Shown here piece by piece: positions 8,370 to 19,867 of a DNA stretch of 47,726 bases. Under the pieces are notes generated by a model that was not told where the DNA came from, did no database searches, and saw nothing but the letters and a program-made list of their open reading frames with translations. This stretch comes from Clostridia bacterium. GTDB taxonomy: Bacteria > Bacillota > Clostridia > Oscillospirales > CAG-272. The stretch's first letter is position 1. Every line of letters starts with the position of its first letter. The position numbers and the translations under genes are program-made. The stretch spans positions 1 through 47,726 of the forward strand of contig JAFTIN010000062.1 in NCBI GenBank assembly GCA_017456895.1. The letters are read 5' to 3'.

Positions 8370-9488
8370 TCAGAATTCCTCTGCTGCGTCAGCGTCGGAG
8401 AGCTGGTCTATCTCATCGGAGAAGGAGGAATAGTCACCGAACTTGCCGGAGTACTTCGACTTCTTCATTATGTGTATAGCATCCGGCTCGATATACACTC
8501 CGATGGTCGCCTCGGGTGCAACGTAGTCTGTGGACTGTATCATCCACTTGAAGCCCTTGATGTCCACGATTATCTCATAGTGTACGCCCTTGAAGGTTAC
8601 CGATGTGACCTTGCCGGTCAGCATACCCTTTTCGGGAGCTACGACATCGACGTCCTCGGGGCGGATTACAACGTCTACGGGCTCGCCCTGCTCATAGCCG
8701 CTGTCCACACACTCAAATACGTGGGAGGCAAGCTTGACCTTTTTGTCCTCAAGCATAATACCGTCAATAATATTACTCTCACCGATAAAGTCCGCGACAA
8801 AGGCGTTCTTGGGTTCGTTGTATATGTCTGTGGGCGTACCGATCTGCTGGATCTCGCCATCCGCCATAACTACGATCGTGTCGGACATGGAGAGTGCCTC
8901 CTCCTGATCGTGAGTTACGTATATGAAGGTGATACCTATAGCTTGCTGTATGGTTTTGAGCTCGTTCTGCATATCCTTACGGAGCTTTAGGTCGAGCGCG
9001 CCGAGGGGCTCGTCGAGCAGGAGAACTCTCGGATGGCTTACGAGGGCGCGTGCAATGGCAACTCTTTGCTGCTGGCCTCCCGACAGGGTGCTGACGCTTT
9101 TGTTTTCAAAACCGACGAGAGCCACCATCTTGAGCATCTCGGTGACCTTAGTTTTTATTTCTTCCTCGCTGACCTTTTTCAATCTTAAGGGGAACGCTAT
9201 ATTCTCATAAACGTTAAGGTGAGGGAACAGCGCATATTTTTGGAAAACGGTGTTTACGTGTCTTTTATGAGCGGGCACGTCGCTTATTTCCACGCCGTCA
9301 AAGTAGAGCTGACCTTCGTCAGCAGTTTCAAAACCGCCGATAATACGCAAGGTTGTTGTCTTGCCGCAACCGGAAGGACCGAGAAGAGTGATAAATTCCT
9401 TGTCTCTGATATACAGATTCATAGAATCGATTACCTTTTCGCCGTCATAAGACTTTGAAATTCCTTTTAACTCAATGAGCTTTGCCAT
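8370..9488 (-). CDS. potA: Polyamine ABC transporter ATPase PotA
   Basis: A 372-residue ABC ATPase. The Walker [10 protein letters not shown] is near residue 37, the signature [15 protein letters not shown] is in the middle, and Walker B ([12 protein letters not shown]) and the H-loop region ([10 protein letters not shown]) follow. A C-terminal TOBE-type regulatory domain (about residues 240-340, with [10 protein letters not shown]) is typical of PotA. It energises import through PotB/PotC. It is the first gene of the operon, behind a clear promoter at 9576-9604. An acidic tail ends the protein. Confidence 0.94.
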   Translation of the reverse strand: MAKLIELKGISKSYDGEKVIDSMNLYIRDKEFITLLGPSGCGKTTTLRIIGGFETADEGQLYFDGVEISDVPAHKRHVNTVFQKYALFPHLNVYENIAFPLRLKKVSEEEIKTKVTEMLKMVALVGFENKSVSTLSGGQQQRVAIARALVSHPRVLLLDEPLGALDLKLRKDMQNELKTIQQAIGITFIYVTHDQEEALSMSDTIVVMADGEIQQIGTPTDIYNEPKNAFVADFIGESNIIDGIMLEDKKVKLASHVFECVDSGYEQGEPVDVVIRPEDVDVVAPEKGMLTGKVTSVTFKGVHYEIIVDIKGFKWMIQSTDYVAPEATIGVYIEPDAIHIMKKSKYSGKFGDYSSFSDEIDQLSDADAAEEF

Positions 9489-9575
9489 TTTCGAAATCTT
9501 ATACCCTTTCTTAAAGTAATAGATACGCGTACGTGCTAATTCGTGCGCATTTTAACCAAATGTGTTGATACGGCC

Positions 9576-9604
9576 ATTATAACAAAAACAATATAGTTTT
9601 GCAA
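9576..9604 (-). promoter_or_regulatory. Sigma-A promoter of potABCD
   Basis: On the minus strand, TTGCAA, a 17-bp spacer and TATAAT. Transcription would start near 9569, leaving a leader of about 80 nt before potA. I see no recognised riboswitch in it. Confidence 0.75.
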
Positions 9605-9730
9605 TACTTTTAGACAAATTTTTTCAAAAATATTTTGAATTAGCCGTGATTAGACGAAATTAGCCGTGATTTTTTGCGCATAAAACCGCAAAAAGCTCTT
9701 AAAAACTCTTAAAATCTCCGTTTTTCTCGT

Positions 9731-10363
9731 TTATCGTTCAAAAATGTCGCTTTTTCCAAATTTGGCTAACTTTGAGAGCGTCATAAAGAAAAACAGACCG
9801 AATACCCACCATCCCTCGCTGAATCTCTCGATAAGATAAAGTGCGACGAATGTGATACTTATACAGAATAAAAAAGATGCTGCCTCCAGCTTTCGTATCA
9901 GGTGATCCCGACCGAGGTATTTGAACAGCTCACATATTGCCCCGTATCCGTCATAGCCCTCAATAGGCATAAGATTTGAGAGACCGGTCACAAGACTTAC
10001 GTACCCGAGCACTTTAAGGTATCCGTCCATTGCGTCACCCAAAGGGAGAGTAAGGAGAAAAACTAACAGATTAGCGGTCGGACCGGATAAGAGTATCACT
10101 ATCTCCCTGAGGTATGAGAGCGATGAAGAGCGCCTTATTCTGAAGCCTGAGGTGTGCCCTCTGATCCTTACACTTTTTGAACAAAAGCAGGCTATCGCGA
10201 TATAGTGCCCGAGCTCGTGGAGTACCGCAGCGATTATAGTCAGCACAGCTATGTACGGAAGGTCGAATCCGAATATGATAGATATCCAGAATATTATCGG
10301 CAGCACAGATCCCGAGAGTAATTCGAGGAGCTCGATCAGTCTTTTTTTGGTCGCTTTTTTCAT
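9731..10363 (-). CDS. M50-family site-2-type membrane metalloprotease
   Basis: A 210-residue integral membrane protein with about five to six hydrophobic segments. HELGH near residue 50 in the second segment supplies the zinc ligands and catalytic Glu. The later NLMPIEGYDG motif corresponds to the NPxDG zinc-ligand motif of the SpoIVFB branch of S2P proteases. It would cleave substrates within the membrane. The size and lack of a CBS or PDZ domain fit the short, SpoIVFB-like type, though nothing nearby identifies a substrate. Its ribosome site is AGGAGAGG. About 240 bp of AT-rich DNA separates its end from potA; I see no clear hairpin terminator there. Confidence 0.82.
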   Translation of the reverse strand: MKKATKKRLIELLELLSGSVLPIIFWISIIFGFDLPYIAVLTIIAAVLHELGHYIAIACFCSKSVRIRGHTSGFRIRRSSSLSYLREIVILLSGPTANLLVFLLTLPLGDAMDGYLKVLGYVSLVTGLSNLMPIEGYDGYGAICELFKYLGRDHLIRKLEAASFLFCISITFVALYLIERFSEGWWVFGLFFFMTLSKLAKFGKSDIFER

Positions 10364-10446
10364 GTTCCTCTCCTTTCCTAAGCCGAGTAAGAAATAGCTT
10401 TCTTTTAACCTTATGTGAAGTCTGGAATATAGATACTTTTATATCA

Positions 10447-10485
10447 ATAAAAAACGCTCTGCCGCGCAATAAAGTCGGCAGAGCG
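10447..10485 (-). terminator. Intrinsic terminator of the biotin-ligase-like gene
   Basis: CGCTCTGCCG at 10455-10464 pairs with CGGCAGAGCG at 10476-10485. On the minus strand it is followed by a T run. Confidence 0.85.
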
Positions 10486-10490
10486 AGAAA

Positions 10491-11273
10491 TTATCTGATT
10501 TTCTTTGGATTTTGTATTAGGGCAGGGGAACTTACTCGGATATCCGGATCCTTTCCGTTATCTATGATGAGCTCACCTGTTTTTGAGTCAACCCCGAGCA
10601 CCTTGTGCGCCTTCCATTTCTCGTCTCGGAAGTACTTTACCTTCTTTCCTCTAAAAGCGAATCTCTGTGTGTATTCACTCATGAATTTATGAGGAGATTT
10701 CAAGCTTTGATAGAACTGGAAGAACTTTGTGAGGATGTCTCTTGCTATGATCATATTGACGGAGGTGTTTTCACTTTCAAACACCTTCTTTACCATATCA
10801 GACAGCCTCGGTGGGAAGTTGTCCTTAGAGAGTCGGGCGCTGAAAGAAACGATAATGTACTCGTATGTGGTAAAGTTGTCGAGCTTTCCTTCAAGAGCAA
10901 CGGAACCGATTTTAACACCGTCACAGTATAGGTCGCTCACCCATCCTATTCCTATCTTTTTATCGGTATGAGCCTCAAGTCCTACTGCCATTGCAGCAGT
11001 GGACATAGCTCCGAGGAGAGATGCCTGTGAGGGAAAGATAGAGGGCCTTAGAATGCAGGACATAAACAAACCAAGTTCTGCTTCCGCCTCTACGTCCTTC
11101 TTTGGCGAGATCTTTGTCTTAGTCAGTCGGTCGGTAAATACGACGTATCTGTCGGGATAATTCTTTTCCTTTGCGTAGTATCTCGCCAGCTCGACGGCAG
11201 ACTTCAGCGATGAATGAGCCTCGAAGTTAATGATAGTGCCGTCTGCTTCTCTGTAAGTAACGATGCTTTTCAT
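10491..11273 (-). CDS. Degenerate biotin-protein-ligase-like protein
   Basis: A 260-residue protein whose middle follows the biotin ligase (BirA/BPL) fold: YVVFTDRLTK, FMSCILRP, then GWVSDLYCDGVKIGSVALEG, then a final SH3-like part around KAHKVLGVDSKTGEL. Two catalytic signatures are changed. The GRGR biotin-AMP loop is replaced by TKISPKKDVE, and the conserved Lys of KWxND is Gly (GWVSD). It is therefore unlikely to be a normal ligase and may bind biotin or an acyl ligand, or be a decayed paralogue that has kept an open frame. It lacks a DNA-binding HTH. It starts with an AAAGGAG site and ends in its own terminator, just downstream of proS. Confidence 0.65.
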   Translation of the reverse strand: MKSIVTYREADGTIINFEAHSSLKSAVELARYYAKEKNYPDRYVVFTDRLTKTKISPKKDVEAEAELGLFMSCILRPSIFPSQASLLGAMSTAAMAVGLEAHTDKKIGIGWVSDLYCDGVKIGSVALEGKLDNFTTYEYIIVSFSARLSKDNFPPRLSDMVKKVFESENTSVNMIIARDILTKFFQFYQSLKSPHKFMSEYTQRFAFRGKKVKYFRDEKWKAHKVLGVDSKTGELIIDNGKDPDIRVSSPALIQNPKKIR

Positions 11274-11326
11274 TGTCGAGCGCTCCTTTCATCCTGATCC
11301 ATGCGGACGTTTTTTAATATAATATA

Positions 11327-12766
11327 TTAGTATGCTTTTCCCCAATATACGAGCTTCTTTGCCGCTCTGCCACAGCATACGCAGGTGTCGGATATGTTTT
11401 CCTGCTCGAAGGGAACACAGCGAGAGCCTACACCGGTAAGCTCCTTGACCTTGTCCTCACATTCCTCGTCGCCGCACCACATAGCCTTGACGAATCCGTC
11501 ACCGTTTGTAAGTGCGGAGTTGATCTCGTCTATGCTCTTGCAAGCGTATGTGCGCTTTTCGCGGTTGGCGAGGGCCTTTTCGTACATTCCGTCGCGTACT
11601 TCTACGAGCTTGTCCGCGATGATCTTTTCAAGCTGGTCGATGGGAGCGAATGTCTTCTGTCGGTTATGTCTGGTTACTACAACGAACTGGCCACCTTCGA
11701 TGTCGCGGGGGCCGATCTCTACGCGGAGCGGAACACCCTTCATCTCATACTCGGAGTACTTCCATCCGGGAGACTGATCGGAGTCGTCGAGCTTGACGCG
11801 TACGCCTGCCTTGACGAGTCTGTCCTTGATCTCGTTTGCCTTCTCGAGTACGCCTTCCTTATGGAAAGCAACGGGAATAATAACCACCTGAATGGGAGCT
11901 ACTGCGGGCGGGAGAACGAGGCCGTTGTCGTCGCCGTGAGTCATGATGATACCGCCGATCATTCTGGTGGTACAGCCCCAAGAGGTCTGGTGTGGATATT
12001 CGAGCTTGTTGTCCTTTGAGGTAAAGGTTATATCAAATGCACGTGCAAAGCCATCACCGAAATAGTGCGACGTTGCTGCCTGCAGTGCCTTACCGTCGTG
12101 CATAAGAGCCTCGATACAGTAGGTGTCCTCAGCGCCCGCAAACTTGTCAGAGGGAGTCTTTGCACCCTTGATTACAGGGATTGCAAGGTCCTTTTCGTGG
12201 AAGTCGGCGTATACGTTGAGCATCTGTACGGTCTCCTCGCGCGCTTCCTGTGCGGTAGCGTGCATAGTGTGTCCCTCCTGCCAGAGGAATTCTCTCGAGC
12301 GAAGGAAGGGGCGGGTGGTCTTTTCCCATCTTACAACGGAGCACCACTGGTTATAGAGCTTTGGGAGGTCTCTGTAGGATTTGATCACGTTTGCATAATG
12401 CTCGCAGAAGAGAGTCTCGGATGTAGGACGAACGCAAAGACGTTCTGTGAGCTTCTCGTTACCGCCGTGTGTTACCCAGGCTACCTCGGGAGCGAAGCCC
12501 TCAACGTGATCCTTCTCTTTTTGGAGCAGAGACTCGGGGATAAACATAGGCATATACACGTTCTCGTGACCGAGCTCCTTGAAACGAGTGTCAAGTATTC
12601 TCTGGATATTCTCCCAGATAGCGTATCCATAGGGACGGATGATCATGCAGCCCTTTACGCTTGAGTAGTCGATGAGGTCGGCCTTTTTAACGATATCTGT
12701 ATACCATTTAGCAAAGTCCTCGTCCATCGAGGTTATCTGTTCAACCATTTTCTTGTTGTCAGCCAT
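11327..12766 (-). CDS. proS: Prolyl-tRNA synthetase, short archaeal/eukaryote-like type
   Basis: A 479-residue class II synthetase that attaches proline to tRNA(Pro) in the cytoplasm. Motif 2 is [24 protein letters not shown], here split by the tRNA-contacting loop, and motif 3 is in the [16 protein letters not shown]-like region near residue 275. There is no internal editing (INS) domain. The C-terminal extension has Cys pairs (CGDEEC and CVCCGRA) and ends in the family-typical WGKAY. These features place it in the short class used by many Clostridia and Bacteroidetes. It has its own sigma-A promoter and a leader of about 40 nt, too short for a T-box. Confidence 0.96.
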   Translation of the reverse strand: MADNKKMVEQITSMDEDFAKWYTDIVKKADLIDYSSVKGCMIIRPYGYAIWENIQRILDTRFKELGHENVYMPMFIPESLLQKEKDHVEGFAPEVAWVTHGGNEKLTERLCVRPTSETLFCEHYANVIKSYRDLPKLYNQWCSVVRWEKTTRPFLRSREFLWQEGHTMHATAQEAREETVQMLNVYADFHEKDLAIPVIKGAKTPSDKFAGAEDTYCIEALMHDGKALQAATSHYFGDGFARAFDITFTSKDNKLEYPHQTSWGCTTRMIGGIIMTHGDDNGLVLPPAVAPIQVVIIPVAFHKEGVLEKANEIKDRLVKAGVRVKLDDSDQSPGWKYSEYEMKGVPLRVEIGPRDIEGGQFVVVTRHNRQKTFAPIDQLEKIIADKLVEVRDGMYEKALANREKRTYACKSIDEINSALTNGDGFVKAMWCGDEECEDKVKELTGVGSRCVPFEQENISDTCVCCGRAAKKLVYWGKAY

Positions 12767-12811
12767 AATAATTTACTAAAACCTTTCGCGAAACATATTC
12801 TAACAGCATAG

Positions 12812-12840
12812 ATTATATAACAAATATATTATTTTGTCAA
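12812..12840 (-). promoter_or_regulatory. Sigma-A promoter of proS
   Basis: A perfect TTGACA, 17-bp spacer and TATAAT on the minus strand, with the start of transcription expected near 12805. Confidence 0.85.
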
Positions 12841-12927
12841 GAGAAACAGAAAAAATGACGAATATACCTGTAAAATTGGTCAAAAGAGGGAAAATGCAAG
12901 ATTTTAATATCAATTTTGCAAAATGAC

Positions 12928-12956
12928 TTGCAAAAAAAACAAACATGTAATATAAT
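12928..12956 (+). promoter_or_regulatory. Sigma-A promoter of the aspartate-type aminotransferase gene
   Basis: TTGCAA, 17-bp spacer and TATAAT on the plus strand, about 90 nt ahead of the start codon. Confidence 0.7.
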
Positions 12957-13053
12957 ATAGAGGACATAATGAGAACGCAGCTGCGGAAAATGAATTTTTT
13001 GTTTTTCAAAAATGCAAAAAACTTTTTTGACAGATGTACGAAAAGGAAATATG

Positions 13054-14325
13054 ATGAAAAGATTTAATGAACTTTCGCCCTGCGAAAGAAGGAAAGTATA
13101 CAGCGAGCTATCCGCCTCGTATGAGGAATATAAGGCAAAGGGCCTTTCACTTGACCTTTCAAGAGGTAAACCCAACGGCACGCAGTTGGACATAAGCAAC
13201 GGATTGCTTACAGTTGACCTTACCGATAGCTACAAAACCCGCGAGGGCTTCGATTGCCGTAATTACGGTATTGTTGACGGCCTTCCTGAAATGAAGGAAT
13301 TTTTTGCCGATGTCATGGGGCTCAGGAAAGAGGATATTATGGTCGGAGGCAACTCCTCGCTTCAGCTTATGTTCGACTCTCTTATGAGAGCTATGGTGTT
13401 CGGTGTTTATGGCTCCGAGCGTCCTTGGTCGCAGGAGAAGGGACTTAAATGGATCTGTGTTGCTCCCGGATATGATCGTCATTTCAGGATCACTGAAAAG
13501 CTCGGTTTTGAGATGCTTACAGTGAAAATGGGTAAGGATGGTCCGGATATGGACGAGGTAGAGCGCCTTGCCCGTGATCCCAAGGTAAAGGGCATATGGT
13601 GTATCCCAAAGTACTCCAACCCTACAGGTTATACCTATTCCGATGAGGTTGTAGAGCGCCTCGTGACTATGCAGTGCGGTGCGCCTGATTTCCGTATAAT
13701 GTGGGATAACGCCTATGCGATTCATGACTTCTCGGAGGATGCCGATGAGCTTGTAGATATATTCACTGTTGCAAGAAAACACGGGACCGAGGATCGCGTA
13801 TTTTATTATTCCTCCACATCAAAGGTCACATATCCCGGCGGAGGCGTTGCCTTGATGGCAGCTAGTGAGAACAACCGTCGACAGATAGCTCCTTATCTTG
13901 GTGCTCAGACCATCGGATATGACAAGATAAATCAGTTAAGACACTTAAGATTCTTTAATTCTCCCGAGAATCTCAGAGCGCATATGCTTACTCTCGGTAG
14001 CGTTATCAAAAAGAAGTTTGACATTGCATTTGCCTCGCTTAACTCCCTTCGCGGACTTGGTATAGCAGAATGGACAGAGCCTCGCGGCGGTTACTTTATC
14101 TCCATCGACGCCATGCCCGGCACGGCAAAAAGAGTGTTCGAGCTTGCCTCCTCGCTCGGTGTTGTGCTTACGGCGGTTGGCGCGACCTTCCCGTACGGCA
14201 TAGATCCCGATGACTCCAATCTTCGTTTGGCTCCAACGTATCCCACCGATGAGGAGCTCTCTCTTGCTTGCGAGGTACTCGTACTATCTATCAAGATGGC
14301 AGCGCTCGAGAAACTCGGAATATAA
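13054..14325 (+). CDS. PLP-dependent aminotransferase of the AspT (PF12897) family
   Basis: A protein of about 423 residues. The N-terminus has DLSRGKPNGTQLD, the centre has CIPKYSNPTGYTYS (the Asn-Pro-Thr cofactor-binding motif) and WDNAYAIHDF, and the PLP Lys lies in YYSSTSKVTYPGGG. This is the subgroup of type I aminotransferases represented by aspartate aminotransferase AspT of Corynebacterium, so transamination of aspartate/2-oxoglutarate is the best guess. I chose the ATG at 13054 because AAAGGA at 13042-13047 is correctly spaced for it; an upstream ATG at 13012 lacks a ribosome site. It is a single-gene unit ending at a shared terminator. Confidence 0.87.
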   Translation: MKRFNELSPCERRKVYSELSASYEEYKAKGLSLDLSRGKPNGTQLDISNGLLTVDLTDSYKTREGFDCRNYGIVDGLPEMKEFFADVMGLRKEDIMVGGNSSLQLMFDSLMRAMVFGVYGSERPWSQEKGLKWICVAPGYDRHFRITEKLGFEMLTVKMGKDGPDMDEVERLARDPKVKGIWCIPKYSNPTGYTYSDEVVERLVTMQCGAPDFRIMWDNAYAIHDFSEDADELVDIFTVARKHGTEDRVFYYSSTSKVTYPGGGVALMAASENNRRQIAPYLGAQTIGYDKINQLRHLRFFNSPENLRAHMLTLGSVIKKKFDIAFASLNSLRGLGIAEWTEPRGGYFISIDAMPGTAKRVFELASSLGVVLTAVGATFPYGIDPDDSNLRLAPTYPTDEELSLACEVLVLSIKMAALEKLGI

Positions 14326-14355
14326 GTTTTGCCAATTTAATATACGGCAGAAACG

Positions 14356-14410
14356 AAAATCACGACCGAATCTCTCACCACATAGAGTGAGGGTTAGGTC
14401 GTGATTTTTT
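14356..14410. terminator. Convergent bidirectional terminator
   Basis: AAAATCACGACC pairs with GGTCGTGATTTT, and an inner CTCAC/GTGAG pair extends the structure. A T run follows on plus. It is shared by the aminotransferase and yitT-like genes. Confidence 0.85.
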
Positions 14411-15301
14411 CTATTGAGCATCGCGAAAGCCCTTACCGGCTATCTCGCTTGTCTTCGTGATAATTATGAATGCGGAAGGATCTATTTCCTTTACCTTTCG
14501 GCGCAGCCTCAGTGCCTCGGTTCGTCTGCATACAGTTATGATTATCTGCTTGTCTTCGTGTGTATATACTCCCTCGCCCTTATACATTGTTGCTCCGTGA
14601 TGTAACTCGTTGACGATAAATTCGTCGATCTCGTCAGGCTTAGTTGTGATGATGGTGAAGGCTTTGCACATATTGAGCGAGTCGAGAATATCGTCTATTA
14701 CGAATACTTTTGCGAACAGACCGAGCATAGCGTAGAGTCCGACAGACGCGCTTCTGTAGACGAAGAAGGTGGACATTGCAATTACGAGATCGGATACGAG
14801 CAGGGCCTGGCTTACGTTCATATTGGTGTACTTTTTCAGTATGAGAGCCACTATATCCGTCCCTCCGGAGGATGCCTTGTAACGGAAGAGGATCGCGGAG
14901 CCTATACCGGTAAGTAAAACAGCGTACACAAGCTCCATAAGAGGTTGCGATGTGAGAGTGGGTGCGCCGCTCAATGTCTCAATCGGTAATAGAAGTTCAA
15001 GGATAAAGTTTTCGAACGAGAGCATAAGAGAGCAATATATAGTGAGTAGGCCGCATTTCTTACCGAGTATGATCACACCGAGTATAAGCAATACAACGTT
15101 GATCGAGAGCATATATACCGATTGTGTTATACCGAGATTTATACTGAACGGCAGCTTTGCCAGAATTATAGCGATGCCACTGACACCGCCGGTTGCAAAG
15201 CCGTTGGGTGCTTTGAAAAAATATATACCTGTCGCCAGCATCAGTATGCCGAGATTGATCAAGAGAAAGTGCTTCAGTGTGATTCCGCTCTTGTTTTTCA
15301 C
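14411..15301 (-). CDS. YitT-family membrane protein with DUF2179 domain
   Basis: About 296 residues with five or six membrane helices (YitT_membrane domain, residues about 10-200), including GLAIxx-like GVSGIAIILAK and the conserved SSGGTDIVALILKKY. A soluble DUF2179 domain follows (about 205-290, with TTKPDEIDEFI and EVIxxRxE-like TVCRRTEALRLRRKVKEIDP). The transport or sensing role of the family is unknown. I chose the GTG at 15301: it has CGGAGG nine bases upstream, and the promoter at 15336-15363 would start transcription inside any longer reading. It is divergent from ligA. Confidence 0.83.
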   Translation of the reverse strand: MKNKSGITLKHFLLINLGILMLATGIYFFKAPNGFATGGVSGIAIILAKLPFSINLGITQSVYMLSINVVLLILGVIILGKKCGLLTIYCSLMLSFENFILELLLPIETLSGAPTLTSQPLMELVYAVLLTGIGSAILFRYKASSGGTDIVALILKKYTNMNVSQALLVSDLVIAMSTFFVYRSASVGLYAMLGLFAKVFVIDDILDSLNMCKAFTIITTKPDEIDEFIVNELHHGATMYKGEGVYTHEDKQIIITVCRRTEALRLRRKVKEIDPSAFIIITKTSEIAGKGFRDAQ

Positions 15302-15335
15302 GGTTTTTGCCTCCGTTTTTTGTCGTTCAAGGACT

Positions 15336-15363
15336 ATTATAGTCATCGCGAACAAAAAGTCAA
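15336..15363 (-). promoter_or_regulatory. Sigma-A promoter of the yitT-like gene
   Basis: TTGACT, 16-bp spacer and TATAAT on the minus strand. Its position fixes the start codon at 15301 rather than the upstream TTG at 15355. Confidence 0.75.
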
Positions 15364-15395
15364 TAGAAAATCGGTAAAACCTTCTAAGGTTTTGA

Positions 15396-17481
<2,086 letters not shown>

Positions 17482-17487
17482 ATAAAT

Positions 17488-17523
17488 AAAAGCGAGGATA
17501 CCATTTCGGATATCCTCGCTTTT
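17488..17523. terminator. Convergent bidirectional terminator
   Basis: AAAAGCGAGGATA pairs with TATCCTCGCTTTT around a short loop. It is shared by ligA (plus) and the RluA-family operon (minus). Confidence 0.88.
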
Positions 17524-17525
17524 GT

Positions 17526-18359
17526 TTATTTTGTTTCTAATATGACTGTTTTGCCGGTAAATGGGTGAGGGAAGGATAGTGAGGCGCAGTGCAGAGAATA
17601 TGTTTCATCTGTTCTCTTACCGTAGAGGAAGTCGTTTACGAGTGGGTGTCCGACGTGGGCCATGTGAACTCTGATCTGATGTGTTCTTCCCGTGTGAGGG
17701 GTGAGCTTTATGAGAGAGGTACCGTCCTCATACGTTTCGATCAGCTCATATTCGGTTATACATTCCTTTCCGTCTTCACGTACCACACGCTTAATGCCTC
17801 CCTCGGTCTCTCTGGCAATCGGCGCGTTTATTATCCCGTGATCCGGAGTGGGAACACCTTCAACGTGAGCAAAATATGTTTTTTTGAATTTTCTTTCCTT
17901 CATAGATTGATACAGCTTTGCACCGCTGAGTCTGTCCTTCGCAATAAGAACAATACCTGATGTATCGCGGTCAAGCCTGTTTACCGCTCTGAATACAAAC
18001 GGTTTGCCGACGTAGTGTCGTACAGCGTTTGCCAAGGTTGGCAGATGATTTCCGCGAGATGGATGTACGGGCATATTTTTAGGCTTGTTTACAGCTATGA
18101 TATAGTCATCCTCATATATTACGTCTATTGGCACGTTCATAGGCTCAATATTTTCGCTCTCCTCGTCGGGCAGGGTGATCTCTATCACGTCACCGTCCTT
18201 AACGAGAGCTCTCATATGCACGTATTCGCCATTGAGCTTGACGTTGTCGTATTTGACACAGGCTATAAGAGATACGGATAACCCGAGCCTACGCCTCAGG
18301 TAGTCACGTATTTTCATTTCACCGGATACGGAGTGTACCCGTTCTGTATACTTTTCCAT
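17526..18359 (-). CDS. RluA-family pseudouridine synthase with S4 domain
   Basis: A 277-residue enzyme. An N-terminal S4 RNA-binding domain (about residues 10-75, with LRRRLGLSVSLI and VKLNGEYVHMRALVKDGD) is followed by the catalytic domain with NKPKNMPVHPSRG, the nucleophile Asp in VNRLDRDTSGIVLIAK, and GRTHQIRVHMAHVGHPLVND. It would form pseudouridine in rRNA or tRNA; the S4-containing architecture is that of RluD-like enzymes, but the exact site cannot be told. It follows the GNAT gene with a one-base gap and is the last gene of a three-gene operon. Confidence 0.92.
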   Translation of the reverse strand: MEKYTERVHSVSGEMKIRDYLRRRLGLSVSLIACVKYDNVKLNGEYVHMRALVKDGDVIEITLPDEESENIEPMNVPIDVIYEDDYIIAVNKPKNMPVHPSRGNHLPTLANAVRHYVGKPFVFRAVNRLDRDTSGIVLIAKDRLSGAKLYQSMKERKFKKTYFAHVEGVPTPDHGIINAPIARETEGGIKRVVREDGKECITEYELIETYEDGTSLIKLTPHTGRTHQIRVHMAHVGHPLVNDFLYGKRTDETYSLHCASLSFPHPFTGKTVILETK

Positions 18360-18360
18360 A

Positions 18361-18846
18361 TTACTCCGTTTTTTGATATGCTATGCGCTCGTCACCGCCG
18401 AGAATATAGATTATTCCCCTGCGGGAAAACCCGTTCTTTTCGAGTGAACGCTGCATCGGTAAATTGTCCTTATGAGTGTCGATTCTTAAATTATTTATGA
18501 TACCGTAGCAGTAGTCGTATATTTTCGAAGCTATACCTCTGCCTTGATATTTCATCGCAATTCTGTGAATGACGCCATATTTTTCATCGTTTATCCACTC
18601 GCCTCCGTCGATCCTTAGGTAGGTTGGATCATCTCCTATCTTGAAGAAAAAGGTGCCGATTATTTCGCCTTCATCAACTGCTACGTAGGAGTGACCGTCA
18701 CGGACGTCACCCTCTATCAGCTCTCGGGGAGGATAGCCTCCCGCCCATTGCTCGGGGTTACCCGTACTGCGCATAAATTCTCTTGCGCTCTCGTATATCT
18801 CCATCACGCTAAGGATATCCTCGGGGCGTGTTTTACGTATTATCAT
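18361..18846 (-). CDS. GNAT-family N-acetyltransferase
   Basis: A 161-residue protein starting MIIRKTRPEDILSVMEIYE. It has the GNAT fold landmarks: the strand YVAVDEGEIIGTFFFKIG, the acetyl-CoA motif A HRIAMKYQGRGIASKI, and the final NLPMQRSLEKNGFSRRG. It transfers an acetyl group to an unknown amine. The gene starts inside the end of the AraC-family gene (14-bp overlap), so the two are translationally coupled, and a pseudouridine synthase gene follows at once. A longer reading from 18999 would overlap the regulator gene almost entirely and is rejected. Confidence 0.82.
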   Translation of the reverse strand: MIIRKTRPEDILSVMEIYESAREFMRSTGNPEQWAGGYPPRELIEGDVRDGHSYVAVDEGEIIGTFFFKIGDDPTYLRIDGGEWINDEKYGVIHRIAMKYQGRGIASKIYDYCYGIINNLRIDTHKDNLPMQRSLEKNGFSRRGIIYILGGDERIAYQKTE

Positions 18847-19663
18847 TCTTTGTTTTTCCTCTCTCGCGTCTCCAGGAGGCAGGGGAGATGCTGTGGTACT
18901 TTTTGAAGGTTCTTGAGAAGTATTCAACGTCGGCAAATCCTGTAAGGACAGCCACCTCTCTAAGCGGCTTATTTGTCGTAAGCAGCAGTTTTTCGGCAAG
19001 GTCCATACGTTTTCTTACTATGTAATCATTTATGGTTATTCCGAACTCCCGTTTGAAGTGCTCGGTCAGAGTTACTGTACTGCAGTGCAGATTTTTTGCC
19101 AGATCGTGTAAGGTCAGCTTTCTTGTGATGTTGTCCTTTATGTATTTCTTTATAAGATGGCCGATACTCTCGCTTGAACTGATCAGAGACGGGTCGTTTG
19201 CTATATATTCTGCAAAGATCTTAAGGGTCTCGAAATATGCCGAGACCTCCTCATCAGTCAGCTTTCTCGCGGATGATATCTGCTCCGAGATGGTGTAACT
19301 GTCACTTCTGCCATTGATACAGAGATTACGTACTGCTTGTTCCTCGTTTTTCTTTATTCCGATGGCTGCAATTATGTATCCTACCGGATCGCCATCACGT
19401 ATGATAGGTACTATTACCTCCGTGATACCGAAAGGGCAGGAGTAGAGAATGGGAGAGAGTGTTTCCTTAGTAGCGCTTAGCTGCTCGATATCGGACAGTC
19501 TGCATTTATCTATAGCCGAGCGTTCACGGTGCAGAAGAGTGCATATATCCTCTCTATTTCTCATTACCGACAGGGAGTGAAAATCGCTGTCGACCACCGA
19601 TATATCCATTCCGGAGACCATATAGAATATTTCTACTATTTCGTCAAGAGTGCCTTTACTCAT
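18833..19663 (-). CDS. AraC-family regulator with N-terminal PocR-type sensor domain
   Basis: About 276 residues. Residues about 5-150 match the PocR ligand-sensing domain: a Cys-containing segment near LLHRERSAIDKCRLSD and the core YSCPFGITEVIVPIIRDG, which in this family can bind small molecules, propanediol or a redox/heme-type ligand. The C-terminal 100 residues form an AraC DNA-binding domain with two HTH units (LTLHDLAKNLHCSTVTLTEHFK and LREVAVLTGFADVEYFSRTFKKY). The ATG at 19663 is chosen because GGGAGGTG precedes it. It is divergent from a Gfo/Idh/MocA dehydrogenase gene across 204 bp, which it may regulate; that is inference. Confidence 0.88.
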   Translation of the reverse strand: MSKGTLDEIVEIFYMVSGMDISVVDSDFHSLSVMRNREDICTLLHRERSAIDKCRLSDIEQLSATKETLSPILYSCPFGITEVIVPIIRDGDPVGYIIAAIGIKKNEEQAVRNLCINGRSDSYTISEQISSARKLTDEEVSAYFETLKIFAEYIANDPSLISSSESIGHLIKKYIKDNITRKLTLHDLAKNLHCSTVTLTEHFKREFGITINDYIVRKRMDLAEKLLLTTNKPLREVAVLTGFADVEYFSRTFKKYHSISPASWRRERGKTKNDNT

Positions 19664-19687
19664 TCTTTCACCTCCCACTTTTGTTTT

Positions 19688-19716
19688 ATTATACCATCAA
19701 CGATAAATAAGTTCAA
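19688..19716 (-). promoter_or_regulatory. Sigma-A promoter of the AraC-GNAT-RluA operon
   Basis: TTGAAC, 17-bp spacer and TATAAT preceded by TGG (extended -10) on the minus strand, with a leader of only about 20 nt. Confidence 0.78.
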
Positions 19717-19801
19717 TAGTAAAATGAAAAATTAAAAACTAAAAGGCTTACTTTTTTGCATTTTTTATCGATTTTCCATATTTTTGTTATTGATTTATCA
19801 T

Positions 19802-19829
19802 TTGAAAAAGGTTGTATATTTGATATAAT
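19802..19829 (+). promoter_or_regulatory. Sigma-A promoter of the Gfo/Idh/MocA gene
   Basis: TTGAAA, 16-bp spacer and TATAAT on plus, about 30 nt before the ribosome site. Confidence 0.75.
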
Positions 19830-19867
19830 CATTATGTAAATAAAATACCGAAAGGCAGGTTTTGAAA

